Shown here: positions 4,726 through 5,730 of the stretch, piece after piece
Position numbering within the stretch: position 1 is the first letter of the stretch
How the letters are laid out: every line of letters begins with the position of its first letter
From: an uncultured Prevotellaceae bacterium
GTDB taxonomy: Bacteria; Bacteroidota; Bacteroidia; Bacteroidales; Bacteroidaceae
Length of the DNA stretch: 5,730 bases
Direction of reading: 5' to 3'
Assembly: GCA_902775075.1 (NCBI GenBank)
Contig: CACYKX010000352.1
Span: 1-5,730, forward strand
The notes under the pieces: model-generated
Told to the model about the DNA's origin: nothing
Seen by the model: the letters and a program-made list of their open reading frames with translations, nothing else
The model's database searches: none
Program-made: the position numbers and the translations under genes

Positions 4726-5730
4726 TTGTCATCTGCCGCGGATCTTCTAAAGAAAATCATACATAACACTACTTTTACCCGTAATGTAGCTCTTCCGGGC
4801 ATCATCGTGCTGGTGTTGCTCTCGCTGCTCTCGGCGTTATTTCCCTTAAGAGTCAACAACTGGCTGACCTTCGTACAGTCGTTTATCTACAAGAATCTCA
4901 GTTGGATGTATATCCTGCTCGTTTCTTTCTTTGTCATCTTCCTGTTGGCTGTCGCCTTCAGCAAGTTGGGTAATATCCGCTTAGGGGCCGACAACTCGGA
5001 GCCGCAATATGGCTTCTTTTCGTGGATTTCCATGCTCTTCGCCGCCGGCATGGGCATCGGTCTGATGTATTTTGGTGTGTCGGAGCCGATGTCGCACTAT
5101 GTCTATCCCGCACTGCCCACGATTGTCAACAAAGCCAAGGACGCGCAGTTAGCCACCTTCTTCCACTGGGGTATCCACGCATGGTCGATCTTTGCCTTGG
5201 CAGGCCTCATCTTGGCTTACTTCTCGTTCCGCTACAAACTGCCGCTGAGCATCCGCAGCGGCTTGTACCCCATATTGAAGGAGCGTATCTATGGACCTGT
5301 CGGTGATGTGGTGGATGTCTTCGCCCTGGTGAGCACCTTCTTTGGCATCACCACCTCCATGGGCTTTGGTGTGCAGCAGGTCAACGCGGGGCTGGTACAT
5401 TTAGGCATCCTCCACAGCTCGAGCTTTCTCTTTCAGTGCGTCATCGTGACGGTGTTCTGTGCCTTGTCCGTGCTGTCGGCCGTAGCCGGCGTGAACAAAG
5501 GCGTGCGGCGACTTAGCGAGCTGAACCTCGGCACGGCCATCCTGCTGTTGGTCTTCATGTTGCTGTTGGGCCCGACGACGTTCTTGCTGAGCGCATTCTC
5601 CGAGGGCATCGGCAACTACATCGAGAGCTTTGCCAGCCTGACGTTCAACACCTTTGCCTTCGAGAAGGCGGGGCGCGGATGGTTTACGAGCTGGACCGTG
5701 ATGTTCTGGGCATGGTGGATATCGTGGGCA
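4726..5730 (+). CDS. BCCT-family betaine/carnitine/choline transporter (3' end outside the window)
   Basis: This is an inner-membrane secondary transporter for trimethylammonium compounds such as glycine betaine, choline or carnitine, used for osmoprotection or nutrient uptake. Hydrophobic segments are visible from ALPGIIVLVLLSLLSALF onward. AAGMGIGLMYFGVSEPMSHY (about residues 106-125) holds the glycine-rich GMGIG of TM3, a feature of sodium-coupled BetP-like members. FFGITTSMGFGVQQVNAGL is the conserved mid-protein block. FTSWTVMFWAWWISWA at the window edge is the start of the tryptophan box that lines the substrate site. About 335 residues are visible of a usual 500-680. The frame has a TGA at 4717-4719 and no ATG until 4906, which would delete the first membrane segment, so TTG at 4726 is preferred; the promoter just upstream fits. 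GC content is clearly higher than in the genes to the left. Substrate cannot be assigned from this part. Confidence 0.88.
   Translation, partial: MSSAADLLKKIIHNTTFTRNVALPGIIVLVLLSLLSALFPLRVNNWLTFVQSFIYKNLSWMYILLVSFFVIFLLAVAFSKLGNIRLGADNSEPQYGFFSWISMLFAAGMGIGLMYFGVSEPMSHYVYPALPTIVNKAKDAQLATFFHWGIHAWSIFALAGLILAYFSFRYKLPLSIRSGLYPILKERIYGPVGDVVDVFALVSTFFGITTSMGFGVQQVNAGLVHLGILHSSSFLFQCVIVTVFCALSVLSAVAGVNKGVRRLSELNLGTAILLLVFMLLLGPTTFLLSAFSEGIGNYIESFASLTFNTFAFEKAGRGWFTSWTVMFWAWWISWA

Noticed and set aside
4656..4859. Minus-strand open frame over the transporter promoter and 5' end
   Set aside because: It overlaps the well-formed promoter and TM1 coding sequence and has no recognisable domain.
5022..5615. 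Alternative frames on both strands inside the transporter gene
   Set aside because: The BCCT frame is continuous with several family motifs; long shadow frames are expected in GC-richer DNA.

Overview
The window looks like an accessory region of a Bacteroidales chromosome, possibly a Prevotella-like genus. The evidence is a Bacteroides Mpi-type serine invertase, TTTG/TAnnTTTG promoter elements in place of -35/-10 boxes, the absence of clear Shine-Dalgarno sequences, and an IS256-type transposase of a kind common in that order. The order is fairly secure; the genus is a guess.

Positions 1-2402 form an apparent DNA-inversion module. Two different C-terminal portions of N6-adenine DNA methyltransferases (type IIG / Eco57I / PglX-like) point at each other and converge on a shared hairpin terminator near 1113-1155. 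Each begins in the same 52-bp sequence, present as perfect inverted copies at 48-99 and 2329-2380. That sequence encodes the catalytic motif IV (GFDIVIGNPPY) in the same frame in both. Each cassette carries motif IV, the rest of the methylase fold and a different target-recognition region. Neither has the N-terminal half with the SAM-binding motif, and both frames are closed by a stop just upstream of the repeat. They therefore look like silent, exchangeable specificity cassettes, or the 3' halves of a gene whose 5' half lies outside the window.

A serine recombinase of the Mpi family (2379-3008, minus strand) directly abuts the right repeat, and its last codons and stop lie inside it. The repeat contains the palindrome CCCTC-AAAA-GAGGG, with an AA centre like those of Hin/Gin sites, which makes it the natural candidate crossover site. 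Inversion of about 2.3 kb would exchange the cassettes. The likely biology is phase-variable DNA methylation or restriction specificity.

Divergent from the recombinase is a 215-residue protein of unknown function (3079-3726) ending at a strong hairpin terminator (3745-3779). About 280 bp with no recognisable gene follow. Next comes an IS256-family remnant (about 4076-4645, minus strand): one terminal inverted repeat seems intact, but the transposase lacks its start and its catalytic C-terminal part.

From about 4670 to the right edge the DNA is visibly richer in GC. A well-placed Bacteroidetes promoter (4672-4702) precedes a BCCT-family betaine/carnitine/choline transporter gene that runs off the window. 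This looks like core chromosome next to the accessory island.
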